In this document: one piece after another, positions 17,629 to 25,412 of the stretch
Layout of the letters: each line of letters opens with the position of its first letter
Position numbering within the stretch: the first letter of the stretch is position 1
NCBI GenBank assembly: GCA_900318205.1
Contig: ONJS01000005.1
Location: 1 to 64,000 of the forward strand
Direction: 5' to 3'
Source of the DNA: an uncultured Prevotellaceae bacterium
GTDB taxonomy: Bacteria > Bacteroidota > Bacteroidia > Bacteroidales > Muribaculaceae
Length of the DNA: 64,000 nt
Position numbers and translations under genes: made by a program
The notes under the pieces: generated by a model
The model's input: the letters and a program-made list of their open reading frames with translations, nothing else
Told to the model about the DNA's origin: nothing
The model's database searches: none

Positions 17629-18592
17629 CACGTTTGTCTCTCTTCAGCGTCGGGTGAACAAGCCACCTGAAGAAGGGGATTCGGCTCATCCCTATCAGGA
17701 TGGCCATTGCCGTGGCGGTATAGAGGACGATAAACGGGAAAGTGGTTGGCCAGCCGTGGTCTCTGACGAGGGGGAGGAACACGATGCTGATGATGAACAT
17801 GTGGTACAGGAAATAGAACAGGCTGTCCTTGCCGATGAAGCGCAAGGGTTTCCAATCCCTCACGATATTGAACACCAGCAGCGACATCGCGATGGAGCAA
17901 GTCAGGATAAGCGCTTTCTCGGGCACACCACTCACGTCGTAGTGGTCGGCGCCGTTCATGACGTTACCGCAGCGCGGGAACAGCCAGAAGATGATGGGAA
18001 GCAGCACGACTACTGTGGCGATGTGCAGCACATTGTTCTTCCACCAGCGGTCGTTGAGCGCACCCTGGCGGTAATAATAACCCAGCAGGAAGAATACAAA
18101 GAAGTTGAGTGTGCGCTGTAACGACAGGAAAGTGCCCAAGTGGGTCAGACCGCACAGTATCGACAAGGCCAGAGCGATGGCCAGGTAAAGCCATGGCCTG
18201 CGCAATAAGGGCTTTGGCGTATAATAGAGCAGGATCCTCCAGAAGATGAGGCTCATCAGGTACCATAGCACACCGAAGGGGACCGTCCTCAACGCCTTGA
18301 AGAAATCTCGCCCTGCATAAGATACCCAGATGCTGTTCAGCAGTTGGAACACGGCCATCGTGATGGCGATGTTCAGCACACCGCGCCACAGGTCCCGGGC
18401 GGTCTGCTGCTCGGGCGACTTGGTGAAATATCCTGATACCAGGATGAATAGCGGCATGTGGAAGACATAAATCAGTCCCATCACCGCATGGTTGATGATA
18501 TTGGAATTATCCAGCGTGGTGATGAAGTGTCCCAAGACCACCAGGATGATGAGCAAGCCCTTGAGGGAATCTATTCTGTTGTCTCTTGCCAT
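17612..18592 (-). CDS. Acyltransferase family 3 membrane protein
   Basis: An integral membrane protein with about ten hydrophobic segments. The N-terminus NRIDSLKGLLIILVVLGHF and the FHMPLFILVSGYF motif are typical of acyltransferase family 3 (OafA/NodX-like), enzymes that move acyl groups onto extracytoplasmic sugars. The C-terminus is basic. It is the last gene of a - strand run (pantothenate kinase, GT2, GNAT, this gene), 6 bases after the GNAT gene. Together with GT2 it may modify a surface polysaccharide; the substrate is not known. Confidence 0.85.
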   Translation of the reverse strand: MARDNRIDSLKGLLIILVVLGHFITTLDNSNIINHAVMGLIYVFHMPLFILVSGYFTKSPEQQTARDLWRGVLNIAITMAVFQLLNSIWVSYAGRDFFKALRTVPFGVLWYLMSLIFWRILLYYTPKPLLRRPWLYLAIALALSILCGLTHLGTFLSLQRTLNFFVFFLLGYYYRQGALNDRWWKNNVLHIATVVVLLPIIFWLFPRCGNVMNGADHYDVSGVPEKALILTCSIAMSLLVFNIVRDWKPLRFIGKDSLFYFLYHMFIISIVFLPLVRDHGWPTTFPFIVLYTATAMAILIGMSRIPFFRWLVHPTLKRDKREKQGQ

Positions 18593-18598
18593 TAGTCT

Positions 18599-19129
18599 TT
18601 ACAGTATCATTTGCAACAGGGCGACGTCACGATAGGTGTTGCCGCGTTTCACCCATGACTGCAACACACCGGCGCGACGGTAACCGTAGTCCTCAAACAG
18701 GGTCAGGCACACCTCGTTGTCAAGGGCGATAAACACATAGATCTGCCGCAGTCCCAAGTGCTCGCGGGCATAGGCCGTCAACAATTCCAGCGCTTGGCGT
18801 CCCAGACCCTTGCCGCGTTGCTCGGTGGCAATGAACAGTCCAAGTTCTGCACGGTTGTTCAGCGGGTCAAAGTTGAGGAAATCCACAGTCCCGACGGGCG
18901 TGCCGTCTTCGGTCAGCGTGATCATCAGGCGCAGTTGCCGCTGGGCATAGATGTCGCCAGTGTACTGCTGCAGGTAGTTCCACAACGCCTCGCGCGAGTA
19001 GGGTGCGACAGTGTCGCTCACGGCCCACAGCGCCGTGTCGTTCTCCCACTGGAAGAGCGTGTCGAGGTCGGTGGGCTCCAGTGCCCTCAATGTCACAAGG
19101 TCATTTTTCAGCAGTTGGCTCATGGTCAT
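18599..19129 (-). CDS. GNAT-family N-acetyltransferase, RimJ/RimL-like
   Basis: 176 residues, the usual size. It has the acetyl-CoA loop EQRGKGLGRQALELL and the late DNEVCLTLFEDYGYRRAGVLQSWV segment seen in RimJ/RimL and SpeG-like enzymes. The acceptor could be a protein N-terminus, a polyamine or a sugar amine. Its start overlaps the stop of the GT2 gene (ATGA, 19126-19129), so translation is coupled. Confidence 0.85.
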   Translation of the reverse strand: MTMSQLLKNDLVTLRALEPTDLDTLFQWENDTALWAVSDTVAPYSREALWNYLQQYTGDIYAQRQLRLMITLTEDGTPVGTVDFLNFDPLNNRAELGLFIATEQRGKGLGRQALELLTAYAREHLGLRQIYVFIALDNEVCLTLFEDYGYRRAGVLQSWVKRGNTYRDVALLQMIL

Positions 19130-20247
19130 GACATTTTAGGGGAGATGACAATGCCGTGGCGGTCGGCAAAAATATGGAATGCGATACGGTTGCTGTCGCT
19201 ATGTTCACGGATGTAGTCCACGACTTGGGCACAGGTACGGCACCCATCGTCAATGAGCACGTTGTAGCGCCCCGTGGCGGGGATGCTCTCCTGGTAAGTG
19301 CTGATGCCGGCACGCTTGGCGACCTCATCGGCATGGTCACTGACGATGACCCAGGGCCATGTCTCGGTCAGCGGTTTGTTCTTGGTAGGCAGCATGCGCT
19401 TGACGAGCCGTCGTGCCATTGCCAGCCCGGCACGGATGATGACACCCAGTTTGACGATAGGATAGAAGATGATGTTGAACCGCGGGAAATGCTTGCGGTA
19501 GAAGATGAGCATCGCGTCATAGAACACCTTGACGTAGCGCATCGAGTCCTTGTGGGTGCTCTCGCCCTTGTAGTGGACCATGGGCGTCGGCAGGAACCAG
19601 TTCTCATAGCCTGCCTTGACGATGCGGTAACTCAGGTCGATGTCTTCACCATACATGAAGAAGTCCTCGTCAAAGCCGCCCAACTGTTGAAGCACACTTG
19701 TGCGACACAGCATGTAGGCTCCTGACAGGATATCGATGCACTGCGGTTCCAGGTCACTCAGGTAACGCAGGTGATACTTGGCGAACCATGGTGAACGCGG
19801 GAACAGTTTTGACAGACCGAAGATTTTGCAGAACGATACCCACGGCGTCGGGAATGAGCGCTTGCTCTCGGGGAGGAACACGCCGTTGCCATCCATCATG
19901 CGGGCACCGATCGCCCCACACTTGGGGTGAGACCGCATCCACGCGATGCCTTCTTGCAGGCAGCGTGGAGTGATGATGGTGTCAGGGTTGAGGATGAGTG
20001 TGAACTCGCCGCGCGCCTGCATGATTGCCTGGTTGTTGGCGCGGGCAAATCCCACATTTTCCTTGTTCTCGATAAAGGTGACCTGTGGGTGGCGCTCACG
20101 CGAGAAAGCGATACTGTCGTCGCCCGACAGGTTATCGACTACGACAACCTCGCCTGCCATGCCTTGCATGGCCTGCTCCACCGAGCGCAAGGTCTGCTCC
20201 AGCAGGTACTTCACGCGGTAGTTGACGATGACGACGGTCAATTCCAT
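19126..20247 (-). CDS. GT2 glycosyltransferase with C-terminal extension
   Basis: The first 270 residues are a GT-A fold glycosyltransferase family 2, rhamnosyltransferase-like: TVVIVNYRVKYLLEQTL, VVDNLSGDDS, LNPDTII with the DxD-like metal motif, and GGFDEDFFMYGEDIDLSYR. After a hydrophobic stretch and a basic hinge (ARRLVKRMLPTKNK), about 85 further residues form a separate alpha/beta-looking piece (WPWVIVSDHADEVAKRAGIS, DDGCRTCAQVVDYIREHSDS). I do not recognise this extension. It could join a second partner or be a small sensor domain. The enzyme probably builds a surface glycan. It lies 24 bases after the pantothenate kinase gene. Confidence 0.85.
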   Translation of the reverse strand: MELTVVIVNYRVKYLLEQTLRSVEQAMQGMAGEVVVVDNLSGDDSIAFSRERHPQVTFIENKENVGFARANNQAIMQARGEFTLILNPDTIITPRCLQEGIAWMRSHPKCGAIGARMMDGNGVFLPESKRSFPTPWVSFCKIFGLSKLFPRSPWFAKYHLRYLSDLEPQCIDILSGAYMLCRTSVLQQLGGFDEDFFMYGEDIDLSYRIVKAGYENWFLPTPMVHYKGESTHKDSMRYVKVFYDAMLIFYRKHFPRFNIIFYPIVKLGVIIRAGLAMARRLVKRMLPTKNKPLTETWPWVIVSDHADEVAKRAGISTYQESIPATGRYNVLIDDGCRTCAQVVDYIREHSDSNRIAFHIFADRHGIVISPKMS

Positions 20248-20271
20248 TTCTTCTTTAATTATAACGTGAGA

Positions 20272-21105
20272 TTACTCGTTTTCGTATTTATAACTCAGTG
20301 CAGCGCCCAGTGCCGTACAGTAGGGTGCGTACTTGGGAATATGGAAGTGTACGCTATAGAGCTTTTCCATAAGTGGGAAGACTTCTCGACACAGGCTCGA
20401 TTCGGTGAGGCCGCCAACAAGGACAAAATCCTTGTAACCGCCATTGAGCTGGGATAATACGGCTGCCGAACCGATGGTCTCGAGCACCATGTGGATGAGT
20501 CCGGCTGCAATGTCATTGTCGTTGGGAGTGCGTTGCAGGACTTTGGCAAACAAGGATGCGGTAGCGTCCCCTGTCAGGTTGCCAAGTTCGTCTTTACAGA
20601 TGTCCTCGATCAACAGATTGACATGCGCTGGATTACCCTTGTCGGCCATATTGCTGATTTCCTTCACGTTGCTGGTGCCCAGCAGCAGTCGTGCCAGGCC
20701 CTGTAGGGAACCGCCGCCCATGCCGATGCCGCCGATGTGCCGAATCTCGTCACCATCAACGCGCGCCAGAGAGGTGCCGGTGCCCATCGACACAACAATC
20801 ATGTGGTTCAGTCCGCTGTCAAAGCGTGCTCCCATGCCGTTAGCGATGAATTCATCCACTTTAGCGGTGGGGCGGCCGAGGATAGGTGATTTCAGGTCCT
20901 TGGCACCGATACCCGTCAGCATGACTTGCTCGACGCTTTCCAGCGTTGTGTCGTTGTCGTTCAGGTATTTGCCGAGGGCACCGTAGATGGCCGATGAAGC
21001 ATCACCGCTCTTGACAGCCATGGGCGCCATAATGCGTTCGCCGTTCTCGATGCCGATAATTTTGGTGGAACTGATGCCCGCGTCTATGCCGATGATGATG
21101 CTCAT
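20272..21105 (-). CDS. coaW: Type II pantothenate kinase
   Basis: An ASKHA-fold kinase of 277 residues similar to eukaryotic PanK and Staphylococcus CoaW. It phosphorylates pantothenate with ATP, the first step of coenzyme A synthesis. Marks are the phosphate loop GIDAGISSTKIIGI at the start, VVSMGTGTSLARVDGD, HIGGIGMGGGSLQGLARLLLG and VLVGGLTESS. Many Bacteroidales instead use the unrelated type III enzyme CoaX, so this choice is worth noting. It starts the run that continues with GT2, GNAT and acyltransferase, with a heptamer array just upstream. Confidence 0.85.
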   Translation of the reverse strand: MSIIIGIDAGISSTKIIGIENGERIMAPMAVKSGDASSAIYGALGKYLNDNDTTLESVEQVMLTGIGAKDLKSPILGRPTAKVDEFIANGMGARFDSGLNHMIVVSMGTGTSLARVDGDEIRHIGGIGMGGGSLQGLARLLLGTSNVKEISNMADKGNPAHVNLLIEDICKDELGNLTGDATASLFAKVLQRTPNDNDIAAGLIHMVLETIGSAAVLSQLNGGYKDFVLVGGLTESSLCREVFPLMEKLYSVHFHIPKYAPYCTALGAALSYKYENE

Positions 21106-21139
21106 GCCAGGTTATTTGTCAATATTAGTTTTTCTTTTC

Positions 21140-21167
21140 ACTAATCACTAATCTCTAATCACTAATC
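21140..21167. repeat. Heptamer array, four units (ACTAATC)
   Basis: ACTAATC, ACTAATC, TCTAATC, ACTAATC in exact phase. It fills much of the 67-base gap between the yqgE stop and the pantothenate kinase start. Confidence 0.85.
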
Positions 21168-21172
21168 AGCAA

Positions 21173-21778
21173 TTAATTGCAACTCGGATCACTGGGCAGA
21201 TTGAGCCACAGGCGGTACTTGTCGCCAAAGCGGGCCACGGCATCTCGCCACTGGTCGTCATCGCCCTCGCCCATGAGCAGTTCACGTCCGCCGTTGTGCA
21301 GTACCGCCCAATCGTGACGCTTCAACTCGCTGGCGATTTGGTCTTTCTCCCAACCGCTGTAACCCAGGATGAACTTGATGCGCCCTTCAACAGGTGCACC
21401 CAGTTCCACATAGCGCTTGATGGCCTCAAAGTCACCGCCAAACCACACGCCGTCGCCCACGTCAATCGCTTCGGGGACAACTTCGGGACCCAGCGTGTGC
21501 ATGTAAAAAAGCATCTGTGTGCCTACGGGACCGCCAATATACAGGGGAATCTCCTCCACGGTCTCGATGTCGGGCATGATGTCGCGCAGGTTGTAACCCA
21601 TGTAATGGTTGACGACCACACCCATGGCGCCCTCGCCCTCATCGGGATCCACAATGAGAATCAGCGACCGTTTGAAGAAAAAGTCGCCAACCGTGGGTTT
21701 TGCCACTAAAATGGAGCCGCGTTTGGGCTGTGGTTGCTCATCGTTAAGATGGTAGATGTCCTGATCCCAGTCATTCAT
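21173..21778 (-). CDS. YqgE/AlgH family protein
   Basis: 201 residues from the ATG at 21778 (MNDWDQDIYHL). This start is chosen because the promoter -7 element ends only 6 bases upstream, so the earlier in-frame ATG at 21814 would lie outside the transcript. Family marks are KRGSILVAKPTVGDFFFKRSL, GAMGVVVN, IYIGGPV-like (here LYIGGPVGTQ), FGGDFE and GYSGWEKDQ. The molecular function of the family is not settled. Divergent from the aspartokinase gene. Confidence 0.9.
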   Translation of the reverse strand: MNDWDQDIYHLNDEQPQPKRGSILVAKPTVGDFFFKRSLILIVDPDEGEGAMGVVVNHYMGYNLRDIMPDIETVEEIPLYIGGPVGTQMLFYMHTLGPEVVPEAIDVGDGVWFGGDFEAIKRYVELGAPVEGRIKFILGYSGWEKDQIASELKRHDWAVLHNGGRELLMGEGDDDQWRDAVARFGDKYRLWLNLPSDPSCN

Positions 21779-21783
21779 GCTTG

Positions 21784-21814
21784 CAAAGGTAGTGCAAGTT
21801 GAACGAAATGCCAA
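21784..21814 (-). promoter_or_regulatory. Promoter for yqgE-like gene, near-leaderless
   Basis: On the - strand: TTG (21814-21812), a 20-base spacer, then TACCTTTG (21791-21784). The start codon begins 6 bases after it, so the mRNA should have almost no leader. Confidence 0.65.
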
Positions 21815-21887
21815 ATTTATTTTGATATGTGCTCTAATAAATCGGCTGTTTTCACGTTATATATGTAAACACTATAGTTTGATAGCA

Positions 21888-22781
21888 ATGAAAGTGATGA
21901 AATTTGGCGGTACCTCGGTCGGATCTGTCGAGAGTCTGCTCAACCTTAGGAATATAGTCAATGCCGAAACTAAGCCTGTAATTGTGGTAGTTTCGGCTAT
22001 GGGTGGTTTCACCAATCAGTTGTTGGCGATGTGCGAACAGGCACAGCAGCGCGACATATCTTGTCTCGAGACGCTCGAGCTCGCTCGTAAACGTCACCAC
22101 GATGCCATCGACGGCGTGGTTATCGAGTCGATGCGCGACGAGGTGCATGCCACCATCGACCGCTTTATCGACGAGAGCCTCAAGCCTTATTACTTGGCAC
22201 TGGCAACCAATCCCCACATGCCGGTAAAGGAAATCGAGCGCGTGTGTGACGCCATCGTGGCTCATGGCGAGATTCTCTCGTCGGCCATCGTTACGGGAAT
22301 GTTTGAGGATGGTGTGCCTCATCTTTCTCTCAACTATATGCGCACGGTCCCCGATGCCGCTGGACGCATCCTCGACTGGCAGGAGACCGAACGCCTCGTC
22401 AAGGAGGACTTTGCCGATTTGACCGATGGTGTGCATGTGGCGCAAGGCTTTATCTCACGCGATAAGGAAACGGGCGACGTGACCAATCTGGGACGTGGTG
22501 GCAGCGACTACACCGCCGCTATTCTCGCCACGTTGCTTGATGCCGAGGCGCTGGAAATTTGGACCGATGTTGACGGTTTCATGACTGCCGACCCGCGCAC
22601 CCATCCCGATGCCACCGTCATCCCCCAGATGACCTATGCCCAGGCTCAGGAAATGTGTGACGCCGGTGCCAAGGTTATCTATCCGCCCACCATTGCCCCC
22701 GTGGCGATGAAGCACATTCCCGTGTGGGTGAAGAACACCTTCAATCCCGCTGCCCCAGGAACCGTCATCCTTGACAGTTAA
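21888..22781 (+). CDS. Aspartate kinase, catalytic domain only
   Basis: Begins MKVMKFGGTSVGS, the aspartokinase signature, so the ATG at 21888 is the clear start. It phosphorylates aspartate, the entry step to threonine, methionine and lysine. The amino-acid-kinase fold is complete (GRGGSDYTAAILATLL, WTDVDGFMTADPR, MTYAQAQEMCDAGAKVIYP, and a PGTVI end), but the protein stops at 297 residues. The ACT domains of LysC (about 400-450 residues) and the homoserine dehydrogenase half of ThrA (about 810) are missing. It is directly followed by thrC, with a gap made of heptamer repeats. Confidence 0.9.
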   Translation: MKVMKFGGTSVGSVESLLNLRNIVNAETKPVIVVVSAMGGFTNQLLAMCEQAQQRDISCLETLELARKRHHDAIDGVVIESMRDEVHATIDRFIDESLKPYYLALATNPHMPVKEIERVCDAIVAHGEILSSAIVTGMFEDGVPHLSLNYMRTVPDAAGRILDWQETERLVKEDFADLTDGVHVAQGFISRDKETGDVTNLGRGGSDYTAAILATLLDAEALEIWTDVDGFMTADPRTHPDATVIPQMTYAQAQEMCDAGAKVIYPPTIAPVAMKHIPVWVKNTFNPAAPGTVILDS

Positions 22782-22785
22782 GCTG

Positions 22786-22816
22786 TTGGATATTGGATAA
22801 CCCCTAACTCCTAACT
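22786..22816. repeat. Heptamer repeats filling the aspartokinase-thrC gap
   Basis: TTGGATA twice (22786-22799) and CCTAACT twice (22803-22816), both with period 7. They make up most of the 41-base gap between the two genes. Confidence 0.75.
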
Positions 22817-22822
22817 AAATAG

Positions 22823-24130
22823 ATGCTCTATCACAGCTCTAATAACCATCAAAACACTGCTACGCTCGAGCAGGCAGTCACCAAAGGGTTAGCGCCCGAT
22901 GGTGGACTCTACATGCCTGATAGCGTGCCACGCCTGCCTAAGGCCTTCTTGCGCAACATGAGTGCCATGTCGTTGCAGGAAGTGGCCTATGCGATTGCAT
23001 CCTATGCCTTCCAGGGCGATGTCCCCACCGATGTGCTGCACGATATCGTCTATGACGCCTTTGATTTTGATATACCGTTGGTCAAGACGCCAGGAGGCCA
23101 CTTTGTGCTTGAACTTTTCCATGGTCCCACGATGGCATTCAAGGACGTTGGCACCCGCTTTATGGCACGGTTGCTTGACTATTACCGTACCCGTCATCCC
23201 GAGTGGAGCACGCTCAACGTGCTTGTTCCCACCAGTGGCGATACGGGCAGTGCTGTGGCCAACAGTTTCTGGAAGATGCCGGGCGTCAATGTCTATGTGC
23301 TGTATCCCCGTGGAGCTGTGAACAGGATTCAGAAGTCACAGTTTGCGACCTTGGGCGAGAATGTGACCGCCATTGAGGTTAATGGCTCGTACGATGACTG
23401 CAAGTCGCTCGTTGAGGAAGCCTTCATGGACGCCGAGCTCAATGATGCCATGCGCCTCACCAGCGCCATGTCGATCAACTATGCCCGCATCGTTCCGCAG
23501 ATGGTATATTATTTCTGGGCTTACGCTCAACTTGTCAAGCAGCAGGTGGATATCAGCAAACTCGTGTTTGCAGTGCCGTGCTCCAATCTGGGTAATCTTG
23601 CCAGTGGACTAATGGCACAGTCGATGGGGTTGCCTGTTAGGCGCTTTGTCAGCGTTGAGAACCAGAACAATATTTTCTATAACTACGTCAAGACGGGTGT
23701 CTTTACTCCCAAGCCTACCAAGTACAGCATTGCTCCGGCACTGGATGCCGGATGCCCCAACAACTTTGAGCGTGTGGTGGAGATTCTTGGCAGTTATGAG
23801 AACATCTGTCGTCACATCCATGCCTACAGCTACGATGATAACCAGATTATCGATACCATCATGAAGACTTATGATGATGAAGGTTATCTGCTTGATCCTC
23901 ACAGTGCTGTCGCTTATCGCGCTATGGCCGAGGATCTGCAGCCGGGAGAGACTGGCGTAGCGCTGGCCACCGCCCATCCCGCCAAACTCAAGCAGTTGAT
24001 GGAAAATATTATTGAAGAACCTGTGATCCTGCCTGAACAGCTGGCACGTTTTGTTAGCAGTGACCTTCACATCAAGAAGATGCCTAACGGCTTCACCGCC
24101 TTCAAGCGCCTCCTCTTGGAGAATGCCTAA
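22823..24130 (+). CDS. thrC: Threonine synthase
   Basis: A PLP enzyme that converts O-phosphohomoserine to threonine, the last step of the pathway. At 435 residues it is the longer, ThrC type found in yeast and enterobacteria. Marks are MLYHSSNNHQNTATLEQAV at the start, HGPTMAFKDVGTRFMARL with the PLP lysine at about residue 107, and VPTSGDTGSAVANSF. It sits after the aspartokinase gene, which supports a threonine operon. A period-9 array follows its stop. Confidence 0.95.
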   Translation: MLYHSSNNHQNTATLEQAVTKGLAPDGGLYMPDSVPRLPKAFLRNMSAMSLQEVAYAIASYAFQGDVPTDVLHDIVYDAFDFDIPLVKTPGGHFVLELFHGPTMAFKDVGTRFMARLLDYYRTRHPEWSTLNVLVPTSGDTGSAVANSFWKMPGVNVYVLYPRGAVNRIQKSQFATLGENVTAIEVNGSYDDCKSLVEEAFMDAELNDAMRLTSAMSINYARIVPQMVYYFWAYAQLVKQQVDISKLVFAVPCSNLGNLASGLMAQSMGLPVRRFVSVENQNNIFYNYVKTGVFTPKPTKYSIAPALDAGCPNNFERVVEILGSYENICRHIHAYSYDDNQIIDTIMKTYDDEGYLLDPHSAVAYRAMAEDLQPGETGVALATAHPAKLKQLMENIIEEPVILPEQLARFVSSDLHIKKMPNGFTAFKRLLLENA

Positions 24131-24156
24131 GGCTTCCACGGGATGCCTCCCTCTTA

Positions 24157-24192
24157 TCCGTTACCTCCGTTATTTCCGTTGCCTCCGTCCGG
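24157..24192. repeat. Nonamer array, four units (TCCGTTNNN)
   Basis: TCCGTTACC, TCCGTTATT, TCCGTTGCC, TCCGTCCGG in phase, in the 77-base gap between the convergent thrC and EamA genes. The first six bases are nearly constant and the last three vary. Confidence 0.75.
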
Positions 24193-24207
24193 GTAACGCT
24201 TGCTGTG

Positions 24208-25134
24208 TTACAACAGGAAGAACAGTGACACGCCGATGACCGAAATCAGCGCGCCCAGCAGGCTTTTGGCAGTGATGGGCTGCTTGAACAGCCACCAGGC
24301 GGGCAGGATGATGATAATAGGCGTCAATGCCATCAGTGTGCTGGCGATACCTGCTGCAGTATATTGCACAGCAAGCAACGATGCACCCACACCGACAAAA
24401 GGCCCGAAGATGGTCGTCAGCAAGGCTGTCACGACGCCTTTGCGGTCACGCACACCCTTTCCCAGCGGTGCGAAGCCGTCACGCAGGGCCATCAGTATGG
24501 TAAAACCGATAGTTCCTGCAATGCAGCGGAAGAAGTTGGCATGGAACGGCAGCATCCAGCCTGCCAAGTCGGTGGTGAGCGATGCCTCGTAGTGGTCCAT
24601 ACCTATCTTGCTCAGCACCAGTCCCACACCCTGGCAAATTGCTGCACCGATGGCAAACAGCACGCCAGCCAGCGGCAGTTTGAGCGACAGCTTGTGGTCG
24701 TCGCCGCGGCCCAGCACGGTGATGGAAATACCAGCCAGTGTGACAATCATGGCAAGGATGGCTGTGGGACGGATTTCCTGGCCCAGCGTGAACCAGGCCA
24801 TGATGGCTGCGGTAATGGGGGCTAAGGTCATGAACAGTTGCCCGAACTTGGAACCGATGATGATGTAGCACTGGAACAGGCAGAAGTCGCCGATGACATA
24901 TCCCACCAGTCCCGATAGCATCATCCACAGGTAGGCCTCGTTGCTCGCATGGGCGGGCAGGGGAGAGCCCGTCATCACCCAGAACAGGATGCCCGAGAAT
25001 ACCAGCGTGATGACCATGCGCATCAGGTTGAGTGTCAGGTTGCCCAACCGCTTGCTGCCATATTCGCTCAACAGCGCTGTCGCTGTCCACGAGAATGCTA
25101 CTCCTATTGAAATCAGTTCACCAACGTATTGCAT
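24208..25134 (-). CDS. EamA-family drug/metabolite transporter
   Basis: 308 residues with about ten hydrophobic segments in two EamA halves; the second half begins near LPLAGVLFAIGAAICQG. Such proteins usually export amino acids, nucleosides or other small molecules across the inner membrane; substrate unknown. Conserved pieces are SWTATALLSEYGSKRLG and LMALTPIIIILPAWWLFKQP. It is convergent with thrC. The promoter element TACCTTTG sits 6 bases before the ATG, so the transcript should be nearly leaderless. Confidence 0.85.
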   Translation of the reverse strand: MQYVGELISIGVAFSWTATALLSEYGSKRLGNLTLNLMRMVITLVFSGILFWVMTGSPLPAHASNEAYLWMMLSGLVGYVIGDFCLFQCYIIIGSKFGQLFMTLAPITAAIMAWFTLGQEIRPTAILAMIVTLAGISITVLGRGDDHKLSLKLPLAGVLFAIGAAICQGVGLVLSKIGMDHYEASLTTDLAGWMLPFHANFFRCIAGTIGFTILMALRDGFAPLGKGVRDRKGVVTALLTTIFGPFVGVGASLLAVQYTAAGIASTLMALTPIIIILPAWWLFKQPITAKSLLGALISVIGVSLFFLL

Positions 25135-25139
25135 GGCCG

Positions 25140-25147
25140 CAAAGGTA
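25140..25147 (-). promoter_or_regulatory. Near-leaderless promoter element for EamA gene
   Basis: TACCTTTG on the - strand, ending 6 bases before the start codon. No TTG with ideal spacing was found. Confidence 0.5.
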
Positions 25148-25281
25148 CTACATTTAGTTGATAGAGGATAGCTTTTTCTGTCAAGATGAGAGAATTGTCA
25201 TAGTTTTTGGTCGGATGCATCTGCGCCCTCACGGGTATGGTTTCCCTTCTCTCATTATTTTATCGACTTCTTTTCAGCAAA

Positions 25282-25316
25282 AACTTAAAACTAACAACTG
25301 AAAACTGAAAACTATT
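25282..25316. repeat. Heptamer array, five units (AACTGAA)
   Basis: AACTTAA, AACTAAC, AACTGAA, AACTGAA, AACTATT in strict phase. It ends 3 bases before the -7 element of the PBP1A promoter, so it covers the position of the -33 element. Confidence 0.85.
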
Positions 25317-25319
25317 TAG

Positions 25320-25327
25320 TATATTTG
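25320..25327 (+). promoter_or_regulatory. -7 element for PBP1A gene
   Basis: TATATTTG, a full match to TAnnTTTG. The -33 region falls inside the heptamer array, with ACTG at the expected spacing. Confidence 0.55.
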
Positions 25328-25412
25328 CAGATTGTAAACTACCGTTTTGACCTATTGGATTTGTTCAATGGGCTGAATGATAATATGTTAAAGCCAATAA
25401 CTAGAATAAGAT

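Noticed and set aside
17609..18121. 170-codon + strand frame opposite the acyltransferase gene
   Set aside because: The antisense frame is a clear membrane acyltransferase with family motifs; the + frame is rich in His, Glu and Asp with no recognisable fold.
21777..21887. Upstream start of the aspartokinase gene
   Set aside because: The extra 37 residues are not family-like and overlap the divergent yqgE promoter; the family start MKVMKFGGTS is at 21888.
25282..25316. Tandem short units as a possible CRISPR array
   Set aside because: Units are only 7 or 9 bases, with no spacers of CRISPR size and no cas gene in the window.
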